From: Chthoniobacter sp.
GTDB lineage: Bacteria; Verrucomicrobiota; Verrucomicrobiia; Chthoniobacterales; Chthoniobacteraceae
Direction of reading: 5' to 3'
Length of the DNA stretch: 45,034 bases
Assembly: GCA_021414005.1 (NCBI GenBank)
Contig: JAIOPH010000009.1
Coordinates: 1 to 45,034, forward strand
Part shown: positions 8,906-18,212 of the stretch, one piece after another
Numbering within the stretch: position 1 is the stretch's first letter
How the letters are laid out: each line of letters opens with the position of its first letter
Made by a program: the position numbers and the translations under genes
Notes under the pieces: model-generated
What the model was told of the DNA's origin: nothing
What the model saw: only the letters and a program-made list of their open reading frames with translations
Databases searched by the model: none

Positions 8906-8990
8906 GCCGGTTCCTTCGCCTAAAGTGTCAGCGTGGAGCAAAACAGTATGCCCGCTGCGAGGCAGGCTAGATCGGGAGTTGGTTGTGTTT

Positions 8991-9075
8991 TAATAGGATT
9001 GGTTTTCGCAAATTATCGCTCCCCGCCGCCCCAAAAACGGTCAGGAGGAGGACGGGCGTCAGAGAGTGACGGGGC
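8991..9075 (-). repeat. Dispersed 75-bp element, copy R1 (most diverged)
   Basis: On the plus strand it retains GGATTGGTTTTCGC, CCCCGCCGCCCC, CGGTCAGGAGGAGGACGGGC and GTCAGAGAGTGACGGGG, alignable over its length to copies R2-R5. It lies upstream of the DUF6288 remnant (minus strand) and 25 bp beyond the stop of the PSD1 gene at 9100. Its divergence fits decay together with the remnant gene. Confidence 0.65.
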
Positions 9076-9099
9076 TAAGACAGACATTGGTTCAACGGC

Positions 9100-12048
9100 T
9101 CAATCCACGAAGACAAATTCGTTCGCGTTGAAAAGCATCCGGCATAACTCGGGGAGGCCGCGCTTGGAGATGAGAGCGGCGGCGGCGGATTTTTCCTCCG
9201 CGTCCGGCGAACGTGAAAAGGCGAGGGCGAAGGCGAGTTCGGCCTGTGCCCCGGGCGTGGTGGCGATGGCTTTCACCCGCTCCGCGAAATAGGCGGACTG
9301 GCGGAGGATGAAGTCGTTGTTGAGCAGCGCGAGCGATTGCAGCGCGGTGGTCGTGACGTTGCGCGCGGGGGTGAGGTTCGAGGGATTCGCGCAGTCGAGC
9401 GTAGTGAGGAGTTGATGCGGCGTGGTGCGGACGACGAACCGGTAGATGCTGCGCCGCCACAATTCGGGCGCATCCGCCGTCTTGTAGGCATACACCGGCG
9501 CGTATTCCTCTTTGTAGTCGAAGTCGCGCCAGCCGGGGCCATGCATCTGGCGATTCAATTTTCCACTCACGGCGAGGACACTGTCGCGCACGGATTCCGC
9601 ATCCAATCGCCGCGCCGGACCGCGCCAGAGCAGGCGGTTGCCGGCGTCTTTTTCCAGCGCGTCGCGCGACGCGGGCGAGGTGGCGCGCCGGTAGGCCGCG
9701 CTGTTGCAGATGATGCGGTGCATGGCCTTTAGCGACCACTTTTGCGCGATGAGTTCGGTGGCGAGCAGATCGAGCAGCTCGGGATGCGACGGGCGTCCGC
9801 CGCCGAGGCCGAAGTCGCTCGGCGTGTCCACCAGGCCGGCGCCGAAGTGATGATGCCAAAGCCGGTTCACAATGACACGCGCGGTGAGGGGGTTCGCGGG
9901 ATCGGTGATCCAATTGGCGAGGGCGAGGCGACGTTGCGCGTCGGTGAGTTGGCCGCCGCCGAACGCGGGTTTGAGGCCAGCGAGACAGGCGAGCGCGCCG
10001 GGGGCGACTTCCTCGCGGAGATCCTCGGGACTGCCGCGATGCATGACTTTGACGACCGGCGGCACCTCGGTCTTGATTCCGAAGACCAACATTTTCTCGG
10101 GCTTGGGCAGGGATTTGAGCTTCTTCTCCAGTTCGTCCCGGCGCGCGCTCAGGCGTGCGGCCTCCGCATTTTCCTCTTGCGTGAGGACGGGCTGCCCGGC
10201 GGCGGTGATGCGCGGGTCGCCGTAGAAGATCTGATCGAAGCCGATGTTCCCGTCGCGGCCCTCGGTGCTCATCAGCGTGAGGAAGCGCGCCTTCTCCGGC
10301 AGCGCGACATCCACCAGGACGGGCGCGGTCTTCGGGCCGACGTTTTCGCTGAGTAGGGCGATTTCTCCGTCCACATACACGCGCACATCCGCGCCCGCGT
10401 CGGTCGTGGGCCGTCCGCTGTAGCCGACCGTGGTCCGGAAGCGCAGCGCGCCGGTTTTCAGCGCGGCACGGAATGGCGTGAGGTCGAAAGTGATCGCGGC
10501 GTTCGCATGGAGACCGAGCAGCGAATGACCGGCGGCGGCGTAGTCCGTGTCGCCGACTTTCGCCGTGCCCTGCCCGGCGACTGTGCCGTTACGAATCGCG
10601 TCCCACGTTTCACCGCTGGTCTTCGGCGCACCGCGGACGGTGCTCCCGGTCGTGCTGACGGGGATATCCCCGGTTACGCCACCGTCTGGCAAAAAAACGC
10701 TGTCGATGAAATCACCGGCCACGGGCGTGGGAACGTTGGGCTTCGGGCGCTGCCGGGTTTCGCCTTCGATCTGCCGCTGTCCGCTCTGAATGTTGATGCC
10801 GGTGCCCGCTTTTCCCGTGCCCGTGCCATCGCCACCGCCGACGATGTCCGCGAGGTCGAGGCCGCGCTGTCCCAGGCGCACAAGCTGTTTTCCAATGACG
10901 CCAAGTTCAGTGGAGAGCGACGCCCTTTTCTCCGCGCCGGGCTTCACTCCGCCGACCCCAGCGTCGCGCTCCGCGCGTTTCACGCCCGCGAAGACGGCCG
11001 TCAGCCCGTAGTATTCCCGCTGGGAAATGGGATCGAGTTTGTGATCGTGGCAGCGGGCGCAATTGATCGTGACGCCGCACGCGGACGTCATGACTTGTGT
11101 CACCATGTCGTCGAGGTCGTCGGCCCGTGCGGCGCGCTTCAGCACCGCGCTGGGTGTCTCCGCCTGTCCCACAAAATCCCACGGTCCCGCGGCGAGAAAG
11201 CCGGTCGCGATGATGGCATCGCTGCGATCAGGATGCAGGGTGTCGCCAGCGATTTGCTGGCGCAGAAACTCGTCATACGGCATGTCCGCATTCAGCGCGT
11301 TGATGACCCAGTCGCGGTAACGCCACGCATTGTCCCGCCTCTGGTCGCGCTCGAAGCCGTGCGTGTCGGCGTAGTGCGCAATGTCGAGCCAGTGGCGGGC
11401 CCAGCGCTCGCCATAGGCGGGGCTGGCGAGGAGGCGGTCCACGAGGCGCGCGTAGACGTCCTTCGATGCGTGGTATTCCCGCGTGAACTCCTCCACCTCT
11501 TCGAACGTCGGAGGCAGGCCAGTTAGGTCGAAATAGAGGCGGCGAATGAGCGTGCGAGGGTCGCCATCGGGTAGCGGCGTGATACCGTGCTCGGCAAGTC
11601 TGGCGGCGATGAGCCCGTCCACTGTTCCCTGCTTGTGGGACACCGGCTGCCACGCCCAGTGATCGAGCCGCCGGTCGCGCGCAGCGGCGCGGTCGGCGTC
11701 AGTCTCGTCCCACGCCGCGCCGGTATCGAGCCACTCGCGGAACGCGGCGATTTGCGCGGTCGTGAGCCGATCCCCTTTGGGCGGCATGCGTTCGTCTTTG
11801 TCATCGCTGGTGATCCGGCGGAAGATCGCGCTTTCCGCGCTTTTGCCAGCCACGATCACCGCCCCGTCGTCGCCGCCTTTCATGGCGTGCGCTTTCGCAT
11901 CGAGACGCAGGCCAGCCTTTTGTTTCTTCGGTCCGTGGCATTCCACGCAGCGCTCTCGGAGCACCGGGTGGAGATCCTTTTCAAAATCAACGGCTCCCGC
12001 GGAGGCGACGCCGGCGATGAGAGCGACGAGCCACCGGTTCACCCGCAT
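9100..12048 (-). CDS. PSD1 family haem protein with embedded NPCBM-like domain (pair 1)
   Basis: 982-residue exported protein of the planctomycete cytochrome family; biochemical role unknown. A signal peptide (residues 1-18) is followed by a cytochrome c-like domain with haem motif CVECH (34-38), a DUF1549 domain, a second CARCH motif (about 330) in NCARCHDHKLDP, and a C-terminal DUF1553/PSD1 domain with NPLTARVIVNRLWHHHFG. Between the two large domains an NPCBM-like beta-sandwich is inserted, with FDLTPFRAALKTGALRFRTT and GADVRVYVDGEIALLS. It is a carbohydrate-binding-module type. Start is ATG 12048, giving a 10-bp overlap with the upstream DUF1501 gene. Fourth and last gene of a minus-strand operon from 17934. 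An upstream in-frame extension to 12339 lies inside the DUF1501 gene and was rejected. Confidence 0.9.
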   Translation of the reverse strand: MRVNRWLVALIAGVASAGAVDFEKDLHPVLRERCVECHGPKKQKAGLRLDAKAHAMKGGDDGAVIVAGKSAESAIFRRITSDDKDERMPPKGDRLTTAQIAAFREWLDTGAAWDETDADRAAARDRRLDHWAWQPVSHKQGTVDGLIAARLAEHGITPLPDGDPRTLIRRLYFDLTGLPPTFEEVEEFTREYHASKDVYARLVDRLLASPAYGERWARHWLDIAHYADTHGFERDQRRDNAWRYRDWVINALNADMPYDEFLRQQIAGDTLHPDRSDAIIATGFLAAGPWDFVGQAETPSAVLKRAARADDLDDMVTQVMTSACGVTINCARCHDHKLDPISQREYYGLTAVFAGVKRAERDAGVGGVKPGAEKRASLSTELGVIGKQLVRLGQRGLDLADIVGGGDGTGTGKAGTGINIQSGQRQIEGETRQRPKPNVPTPVAGDFIDSVFLPDGGVTGDIPVSTTGSTVRGAPKTSGETWDAIRNGTVAGQGTAKVGDTDYAAAGHSLLGLHANAAITFDLTPFRAALKTGALRFRTTVGYSGRPTTDAGADVRVYVDGEIALLSENVGPKTAPVLVDVALPEKARFLTLMSTEGRDGNIGFDQIFYGDPRITAAGQPVLTQEENAEAARLSARRDELEKKLKSLPKPEKMLVFGIKTEVPPVVKVMHRGSPEDLREEVAPGALACLAGLKPAFGGGQLTDAQRRLALANWITDPANPLTARVIVNRLWHHHFGAGLVDTPSDFGLGGGRPSHPELLDLLATELIAQKWSLKAMHRIICNSAAYRRATSPASRDALEKDAGNRLLWRGPARRLDAESVRDSVLAVSGKLNRQMHGPGWRDFDYKEEYAPVYAYKTADAPELWRRSIYRFVVRTTPHQLLTTLDCANPSNLTPARNVTTTALQSLALLNNDFILRQSAYFAERVKAIATTPGAQAELAFALAFSRSPDAEEKSAAAALISKRGLPELCRMLFNANEFVFVD

Positions 12049-13445
12049 ATCTCCTTGATGACGTGCCCATGCACATCCGTGAGGCGGCGGTTGATGCCGT
12101 TGTGGTAAAAGCTCAGCTTTTCGTGATTGAGGCCGAGCAAATGCAGAAGCGTGGCGTGGAAATCGTAACCCGTGGTGACGTCCTCGACGGCTTTCCACGA
12201 CCACTCGTCGCTCTGACCGAACGCCGTGCCGGGTTTGACGCCCGCGCCAGCAAACCAGGAGACAAACGTCCCGCCATTGTGATCGCGACCAAGTGAATTT
12301 CCTTGGGTAAAGGGCATCCGGCCAAACTCCGTCGTCCACACAAGCAGGGTGTCCTCAAGCAGCCCGCGCGCTTTCAAATCCATCAGCAGCCCGGCGGTCG
12401 GCTGATCCATTTTGCGCGCGGCGGCGGTGAGTTCCTTCGGGATGCTGGAGTGGTTGTCCCAGTTGTCCGAACCGCCGCCCTGGCCGCTCCAGACCTGCAC
12501 GAAACGCACGCCTCGCTCGATCATGCGCCTCGCGAGCAGGCAGCGTTTGCCGAAATCAGCAGTCTCGGATTGATCGAGGCCGTAGAGCTTCTTCGTCGCG
12601 TCCGTCTCGCCCGTGAGGTCGAGCAGTTCCGGGGCGGAAAGCTGGAGCCGCGCGGCGAGTTCGTAACTCTCGATGCGCGCGGTGAGCCGTGAATCATCGC
12701 CCCGCTCCGCGGCGTGTGCGGTGTTCATTTCGTGCAGCAGCGCGAGGCCGTCTGCGCGGCTCCCAGGCGTGACATGCTTCGCGTCCGCGGGCGGCTGAAG
12801 ATGGGTCATCGGTTGTGGTGCGGATGCATTGATGATGGTGCCCTGGTGATTTGCCGGCAGAAATCCCGACGTGAACGCGCTGCGACCGTTGTAGGGTAGC
12901 CCGCGCGAATCCGGCAGGGCGACGAATGCGGGCACATTGTCCGCGAGACTGCCGAGTGCATAAGAAATCCACGCGCCCGCGCACGGGAAGCCCGGAAGCA
13001 CGAAGCCACTCGTCTGCAAATACGCCGCCGGGCCATGGACGTTCGACGGCGACCGCATCGCCATGAGAAACGCCATGTCATCCACGTGTCTCGCCAGATG
13101 CGGCAGTGCGCTGCTCACCCACCGTCCACATTGCCCGTGCTGCGCCCACTCGAAGGGGCTTTTCATCAACGCGCCCGGAACGCTGATGCTCGCCTCCACG
13201 CGCTGGCCGCCGCCCGGATCAAATTTCTGCCCGTGCCGCGCGATGAGCTGCGGCTTGTAATCGAAAAGGTCGCACTGGCTGGCGCCGCCATTCATGAAAA
13301 GCTGAATGACGCGCCTGGCCTTCGGCGCAAAGTGCGGCGGTGTTGCGGCGAATGCCTCGCGCTGCATCAGCGAAGCGAGCGCGACCCCGCCGAGCCCGGT
13401 GCTGAGCGTTCCGAAAAAATCGCGGCGGGAAAGTGCGGCATTCAT
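12039..13445 (-). CDS. DUF1501 protein, TAT-exported (pair 1)
   Basis: 468 residues. DUF1501 proteins belong to the alkaline phosphatase/sulfatase fold; no activity is established. The N-terminus is a twin-arginine signal (SRRDFFGTLSTGLGGVALAS), so export is in a folded state. Motifs: QLFMNGGASQCDLFDYKP near the N-terminus (metal-site region), NWDNHSSIPKEL, LLVWTTEFGRMPFTQG and LGRDHNGGTFVSW, and a C-terminal RRLTDVHGHVIKE shared with pair 2. Start is ATG at 13445, two bases after the stop of the preceding PSD1 gene; a TTG six bases upstream is also in frame. Translationally coupled third gene of the operon. Confidence 0.9.
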   Translation of the reverse strand: MNAALSRRDFFGTLSTGLGGVALASLMQREAFAATPPHFAPKARRVIQLFMNGGASQCDLFDYKPQLIARHGQKFDPGGGQRVEASISVPGALMKSPFEWAQHGQCGRWVSSALPHLARHVDDMAFLMAMRSPSNVHGPAAYLQTSGFVLPGFPCAGAWISYALGSLADNVPAFVALPDSRGLPYNGRSAFTSGFLPANHQGTIINASAPQPMTHLQPPADAKHVTPGSRADGLALLHEMNTAHAAERGDDSRLTARIESYELAARLQLSAPELLDLTGETDATKKLYGLDQSETADFGKRCLLARRMIERGVRFVQVWSGQGGGSDNWDNHSSIPKELTAAARKMDQPTAGLLMDLKARGLLEDTLLVWTTEFGRMPFTQGNSLGRDHNGGTFVSWFAGAGVKPGTAFGQSDEWSWKAVEDVTTGYDFHATLLHLLGLNHEKLSFYHNGINRRLTDVHGHVIKEICG

Positions 13446-13447
13446 TT

Positions 13448-16400
13448 TCAATCGAGATAGAGGAATTCGTTGCTGTTGATGATGACGTGAACGGCGTTCG
13501 CAAGGCCATGCCTTTGGGCGTAGCCGGTGAAGCGTGCCAGTTCATCCGCATCCGGCTGGCGCTGGAGGAGCAGTCGGAATACGCGCGGGATTTCGGGGTC
13601 GCCGGGCGTGTCCGTTTTCACCCGTGAGGCGATGTGCTCGCACTGGCGAATGGCGAAGGCGTTGTTGAGCAGGGCAAACGCCTGCACTGTTGTCGTGGAC
13701 TGGCTGCGCACGGGGGTGAACGTGCCACCGTCTGGGCAGTCGAGCGCGTCCAAAAACGGGTCGGGCACGGTGCGGAACAGGAAGCGGTAGATGGCGCGGC
13801 GGCGGGCTGCCGGCGAGTCCGGGTCGAAGTGCTCGTAGTCGAGAAAAGCGGGATTTCCGCCGGACTTGAAGGTCGCGTCGCCGCGCGAAACAAACTGCAC
13901 CGCCGACGGTCCACCCATCGTGAGATCGAGCTTGCCGCTGTGCGCGAGGAGCGTGTCGCGGACCTGCTCTCCAGAAAGACGCGTGCGATTCTGCCGCCAC
14001 AGCAACCGGTTGTCGCTGTCGCTGGCGGCGCCTTGTTTTGCGAGCGACGTCCTCTTCCAAGTCTCGCTGGTGACGATCAACCGATGCAGCTTCTTGAGCG
14101 AGCCTTTTGCCTCGTCGCGGAACCAGACCGCAAGCCAGTCGAGCAACTCCGGGTGGCTTGGTGTTCCGCCCATTTTCCCGAAATCATTCGGCGTGTCGCA
14201 GAGGCCGCGTCCGAAGTGGTAGTGCCACACACGGTTCACGATGCTGCGCCACGTCAGCACGTTTCGTTCGTCGGTCAGCCAGCGCGCGAGCGCGGCACGG
14301 CGTGCGGATTCGTCGCCGGCATCGGCGATGGGGAGTTCAGGCGGCAGGCCGGGAACGCATGCGAGCGTGCCCGGCCCGATCAGATCACCCGGTTTGTCCA
14401 GTTCGCCACGCGCGAGCAGGTGAATCGGCCTGGGTTTTGGGGATGGCTTGAAACTCTTGCCCTCTGGCGGGAAATCCCGTGTCACCGCATAGACCAATTG
14501 CGGAGCGGGCAGCTTGGCAATGGCGCGTTGGTTTTCCTGCTTCAATACCGCCAAAGCCAGCGCCGCCCGTTGCGCGGGCGTGCGCTCATCCTTCGGCACT
14601 CGCAGCAGCTCCATCAACTCCAGCGGTGGTTTCGTGACAGTTGCCGCGACCGGCACGTCATCGCTGGCGGAGAGGCGGAACCGCCCGATTCCATGCCCTG
14701 GCACGCCGTCTTGAAACTCGAGCCGCAGCGTAAATATCGTGCCCTCTCCAAACTCCGCCGGCTCCTTGACCTCGAATATCGCCTCATGCGGTTCGCCATA
14801 GCGCGGATGCACACCCCACTGCGTCTTGTCATTTCCATCAATCGCCTGTGCGACGGAAATCGCGGGGCCTTCGTCGTAGTCGGCGTAGGCGCGCGCAAAC
14901 ACGAGAGGCCTGGCGGCTTCGGCGGTGCCATCCCGCGCAGCGAATGCGCGGAATTCGGAAAGGTGAAAATTTCCATTGTCCCAACGCCCCGGCCCCCGCT
15001 TGGGCAATCGGTCATCGGGCAGCACTTCCAGCCGCACCGCGCCCAGCTTTCCCGCCCGCCGGCGCGCGGTGACGATGTAGGTGTCGCGATCGGGCCGCTT
15101 GCCGCTCGCGAACCACGAACCATCGGCCTGGCGCGTGAACTCCGCGCCACCGGTCGAAACGACACTCTCAATTTCAAGCGGCGCCCACCCTTTTTCCCGC
15201 TGGGCCAGCGCATCCTCCCATGCCGCCACCTTGCGCGTGACCTCCGCTGAGTCCAGCGGCGAGGCGTCGCGATTCTCCAGCGCGCGCTTCTCTTCCAACA
15301 GCCGCCGACGCTCCGCCTGCGTGCGAGCGTCCGCATCGAACGGCCGGTCTGCCCGGTCCACGCCCGCAAAGACAGCCTGCAGCGCGTAGTATTCGCGCTG
15401 CGTGACCGGGTCGAACTTGTGATTATGGCAGCGCGCGCAGTGGACGGTGAGACTTTGGACGGTGCCCATCACGGTGCTCACCAAGCCGTCGCGATCGAGG
15501 TTCTGCGCCGAGAGATGGTCCACGGTATCCTCCCGCACATCGACCATCAGCGTTTGATCCCATGGCCCCGCCGCGAGAAAACCAAGCGCCACGGTGGCCT
15601 GCGGGTCATCGGGAAAAAGCGCGTCGCCGGCCACCTGCTCCTGCACGAACCTGGAGTAGGGCTTGTCGTCGTTGAATGCGCGGATCACGTAATCGCGGTA
15701 CGGCCACGCATTCGGCCGTGCGTAGTCGTGATCATTTCCATGGGTGTCCGCGTAATTGGCGACGTCGAGCCAGTGCCGCGCCCAGTGCTCGCCGTATCGC
15801 GGGGAGGTAAGCAGGCGCTCCACGAGCTTTTCGTATGCTTGCGCGTCCCGGTCGGCGACGAGCGCCTCCACTTCCTCCATCGTTGGTGGCAGTCCGGTAA
15901 GATCATAGCAAAGCCGCCGTATGAGCGTCCGCCGGTCCGCCTCCGGCGATGGCGTGAGCTTTTTCTCCACCAATTTCGCGAAAATGAACGCGTCTAATGG
16001 ATTTGCCGCACCGCCCGGCACTGCGGGCTTCACCAGAGGAGTGAGCGACCAGGGTGGCTTCGCATCCTTTGCGCCCTCGAATTCATCCGGCCATGACGGC
16101 CCGGCATCAATCCACTCGCGCAGCGTCGCGACCTCCGCCGCCGTGAGCCGCGGCTTCTCGCTCTTCTTCGGCGGCATCACCGTCTCCTCATCCTCGCCGC
16201 TTACAAAGCGGATGAGCGGACTCTTTCTCGCATCATGCGGCACGATGGCCGGATCGCCACTGTCGCCGCCGCGCAGCGCGATGTCGCGCAGGTCGAGTCG
16301 ATAGCCGCTCTTCTGCTTCTCCGGCCCATGGCAGCCGAAGCAGCTTCGTTCCAGGATCGGCCGCACGTCCCTGGCAAAATCCACTGCGGATGAGGACGAC

Positions 16401-16519
16401 AGAACGATTGGGAACAGAACCGTACAGAACAGGCTGAAATGCAAAGGCGCGCACTCCCGCCGGCGTCTGATTTTTTGCGACGACACTTTGCCGCCAGGAA
16501 CGTCGCTGCCCCCAATCAT
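13448..16519 (-). CDS. PSD1 family haem protein with jelly-roll-like insert (pair 2)
   Basis: 1,023 residues. Hydrophobic export segment at about 28-44 (HFSLFCTVLFPIVLSSSSA) after an unusually long, basic N-terminus. Cytochrome c-like domain with haem motif CFGCH (60-64), DUF1549 with LIRRLCYDLTGLPPTMEEVE, a second CARCH (in HCARCHNHKFDP), and the C-terminal DUF1553 domain with NVLTWRSIVNRVWHYHFGRG. A beta-rich insert lies between them, with AQAIDGNDKTQWGVHPRYGE and GHGIGRFRLSASDD, resembling the galactose-binding-like domains often found inside PSD1 proteins. Start is ATG 16519, overlapping the upstream stop as ATGA. A later start nearer the hydrophobic segment is possible. Confidence 0.88.
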   Translation of the reverse strand: MIGGSDVPGGKVSSQKIRRRRECAPLHFSLFCTVLFPIVLSSSSAVDFARDVRPILERSCFGCHGPEKQKSGYRLDLRDIALRGGDSGDPAIVPHDARKSPLIRFVSGEDEETVMPPKKSEKPRLTAAEVATLREWIDAGPSWPDEFEGAKDAKPPWSLTPLVKPAVPGGAANPLDAFIFAKLVEKKLTPSPEADRRTLIRRLCYDLTGLPPTMEEVEALVADRDAQAYEKLVERLLTSPRYGEHWARHWLDVANYADTHGNDHDYARPNAWPYRDYVIRAFNDDKPYSRFVQEQVAGDALFPDDPQATVALGFLAAGPWDQTLMVDVREDTVDHLSAQNLDRDGLVSTVMGTVQSLTVHCARCHNHKFDPVTQREYYALQAVFAGVDRADRPFDADARTQAERRRLLEEKRALENRDASPLDSAEVTRKVAAWEDALAQREKGWAPLEIESVVSTGGAEFTRQADGSWFASGKRPDRDTYIVTARRRAGKLGAVRLEVLPDDRLPKRGPGRWDNGNFHLSEFRAFAARDGTAEAARPLVFARAYADYDEGPAISVAQAIDGNDKTQWGVHPRYGEPHEAIFEVKEPAEFGEGTIFTLRLEFQDGVPGHGIGRFRLSASDDVPVAATVTKPPLELMELLRVPKDERTPAQRAALALAVLKQENQRAIAKLPAPQLVYAVTRDFPPEGKSFKPSPKPRPIHLLARGELDKPGDLIGPGTLACVPGLPPELPIADAGDESARRAALARWLTDERNVLTWRSIVNRVWHYHFGRGLCDTPNDFGKMGGTPSHPELLDWLAVWFRDEAKGSLKKLHRLIVTSETWKRTSLAKQGAASDSDNRLLWRQNRTRLSGEQVRDTLLAHSGKLDLTMGGPSAVQFVSRGDATFKSGGNPAFLDYEHFDPDSPAARRRAIYRFLFRTVPDPFLDALDCPDGGTFTPVRSQSTTTVQAFALLNNAFAIRQCEHIASRVKTDTPGDPEIPRVFRLLLQRQPDADELARFTGYAQRHGLANAVHVIINSNEFLYLD

Positions 16520-17934
16520 GCGACAAGGCTCTTGATGACGTGCCCATGCACATCCGTGAGGCGGCGCTTGATGCCATTGTGGTAGAAGGTCACGCGCTCG
16601 TGATCGAGGCCGAGCAGGTGCAGCGCGGTGGCGTGGAGGTCGTAGCAAAACGTCGGCTTTTCCGCGGCCTTCAGTCCGAACGCATCGCTCGCGCCAAAGG
16701 CCGCCCCGCCGCGAATCCCGCCACCGGCCATCCATGCGGTGAACGCACCCGGGTTGTGATCGCGGCCCTTTTGCCTGCCCTGCATGAATGGCTGCCGTCC
16801 GAACTCCGACGTGCAGATCACCAGCGTCGAGTCGAGCAGCCCCCTGGCCTTCAGGTCCGCGAGCAACGCGCTCGCGCCGGTGTCGAGCACGCGCCCCCAG
16901 TAGCCGTGGTCGCGCACGATATCTTCGTGGCTGTCCCAGTTCGGACGGATCTTCTTCGCCTGGGTGTTTTCCGCCCCGCAATAAATTTGCACGAAGCGCA
17001 CACCACGCTCGACGAGGCGGCGCGCGAGCAGGCACTGGCGGCCGAACGGCCCGGCGCTCTCATCGCCCAGCGCGTAGAGCGCGCGCGTGGCCTCGCTCTC
17101 GCGGGCGATGTCCACCGCGTCGGGTGCCGAAAGCTGGAGTCGCGCGGCGAGTTCGTAGCTCGCGATGCGGGCCTCGAGCATCGTGTCGCCGGAGCGCGCC
17201 GAGGCATGCGCGGCGTTCAGCTTTTGCAAAAAATCCCGGCCCTCGCGTTCCGTGTCCGCGGCGCGCGGCTGCGCGGGAAAAAGATCCGCGATCGGCGCCT
17301 TGCCGACCGCCGTCTCGATCACCGTGCCCTGATGCACCGCCGGCAGGAATCCCGCGCCCCAATTCACTACGCCGCCCGGCGGCAGCCCGCGCGGATCCGG
17401 CAGCACCACAAACGCCGGCAGGTCCGCGTTTTCGCTGCCGAGGCCGTAGGTCACCCATGCGCCCATGCTCGGGAAGCCCGGCAGCAGAAACCCGCTGTTC
17501 ATCATGAACATTGCCGGCCCGTGAAGCGCCGACTTGCTCTGCATCGAGTGGATGAACGCCATTTCGTCCACATGGGTGGCGAGTTTTGGAAAAAGATCGC
17601 TCATCCATCGGCCGCACTGCCCGTGCTGGCGGAACGGCCAGAAGCTCTTCGCGTATTTACCCCCGACACCCCCAAAGGTTTGCTTCCCCAGCTCCGCGTC
17701 GAACTCCTGCCCGTGCGCCTTTTCCAGTTCCGGTTTGTAGTCCCACGTATCCACATGGCTCAACCCACCGGGGCAGAAAATCTCGATCACCCGCGTCGCC
17801 TTCGCCGGGAAATGCGGAAGCCGCAGGGCGAGCGCGTCCGCGGCCTGCGACTCGCGGGAGAGCATCGCTGCGAGCGCCACGCCACCGACGCCGCCACCCG
17901 CGCGCCAGAGGAATTCGCGGCGCGTGCAGGGCAT
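16516..17934 (-). CDS. DUF1501 protein, TAT-exported (pair 2, operon head)
   Basis: 472 residues, alkaline-phosphatase-fold family of unknown reaction. Twin-arginine signal TRREFLWRAGGGVGGVALAA at the start, then EIFCPGGLSHVDTWDYKP, ICTSEFGRQPFMQGR and GRDHNPGAFTAWMAGGG, ending with RRLTDVHGHVIKSLVA. First gene of a tightly packed operon (17934 to 9100) in which the DUF1501-PSD1 order occurs twice, with junctions of ATGA overlap, 2-nt gap and 10-bp overlap. The start is ATG 17934 because the signal peptide begins there; the open frame extends to 18051 but with unsuitable sequence. Element R2 lies 154 nt upstream. Confidence 0.9.
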   Translation of the reverse strand: MPCTRREFLWRAGGGVGGVALAAMLSRESQAADALALRLPHFPAKATRVIEIFCPGGLSHVDTWDYKPELEKAHGQEFDAELGKQTFGGVGGKYAKSFWPFRQHGQCGRWMSDLFPKLATHVDEMAFIHSMQSKSALHGPAMFMMNSGFLLPGFPSMGAWVTYGLGSENADLPAFVVLPDPRGLPPGGVVNWGAGFLPAVHQGTVIETAVGKAPIADLFPAQPRAADTEREGRDFLQKLNAAHASARSGDTMLEARIASYELAARLQLSAPDAVDIARESEATRALYALGDESAGPFGRQCLLARRLVERGVRFVQIYCGAENTQAKKIRPNWDSHEDIVRDHGYWGRVLDTGASALLADLKARGLLDSTLVICTSEFGRQPFMQGRQKGRDHNPGAFTAWMAGGGIRGGAAFGASDAFGLKAAEKPTFCYDLHATALHLLGLDHERVTFYHNGIKRRLTDVHGHVIKSLVA

Positions 17935-18087
17935 TGGGATGTGATGACCGGGACAGCTCACGGCGTGGCGATTACGGCGAGGCAGGAGGCGGTGCAAGGA
18001 GCGGGGGCGTTTCTGTCGCCGTCCGCATGTGTACCGGAGGCGCGCAACCATCTGTGCAGGTGGATAAGCATCATTTCATTTTTGTTG

Positions 18088-18164
18088 GTTAAAGGAAAGT
18101 GGTTTCGCGCCGTCCGCACCGGAAAGGGTCGGGACTGGGACGGGAGTCGCGGCTTGAGGGGGGG
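18088..18164 (-). repeat. Dispersed 75-bp element, copy R2
   Basis: Plus-strand landmarks: GGTTAAAGGAAAGTGGTTTC, GCGCCGTCCGCACCGGAAAG, GGTCGGGACTGGGACGGGAG and TCGCGGCTTGAGGGGGGG. It lies 154 nt upstream of the four-gene DUF1501/PSD1 operon, oriented as in copies R3 and R4. Confidence 0.75.
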
Positions 18165-18212
18165 ATGTTCCATGATTTTTGTCCCTCGGTTGTTTTGCCA
18201 TTTCCTGGAGAT

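Noticed and set aside
12060..16580. Recent gene conversion between DUF1501 copies at 12054-12100 and 16533-16580
   Set aside because: The near-identical stretch encodes the conserved C-terminal family motif and is short; selection explains it.
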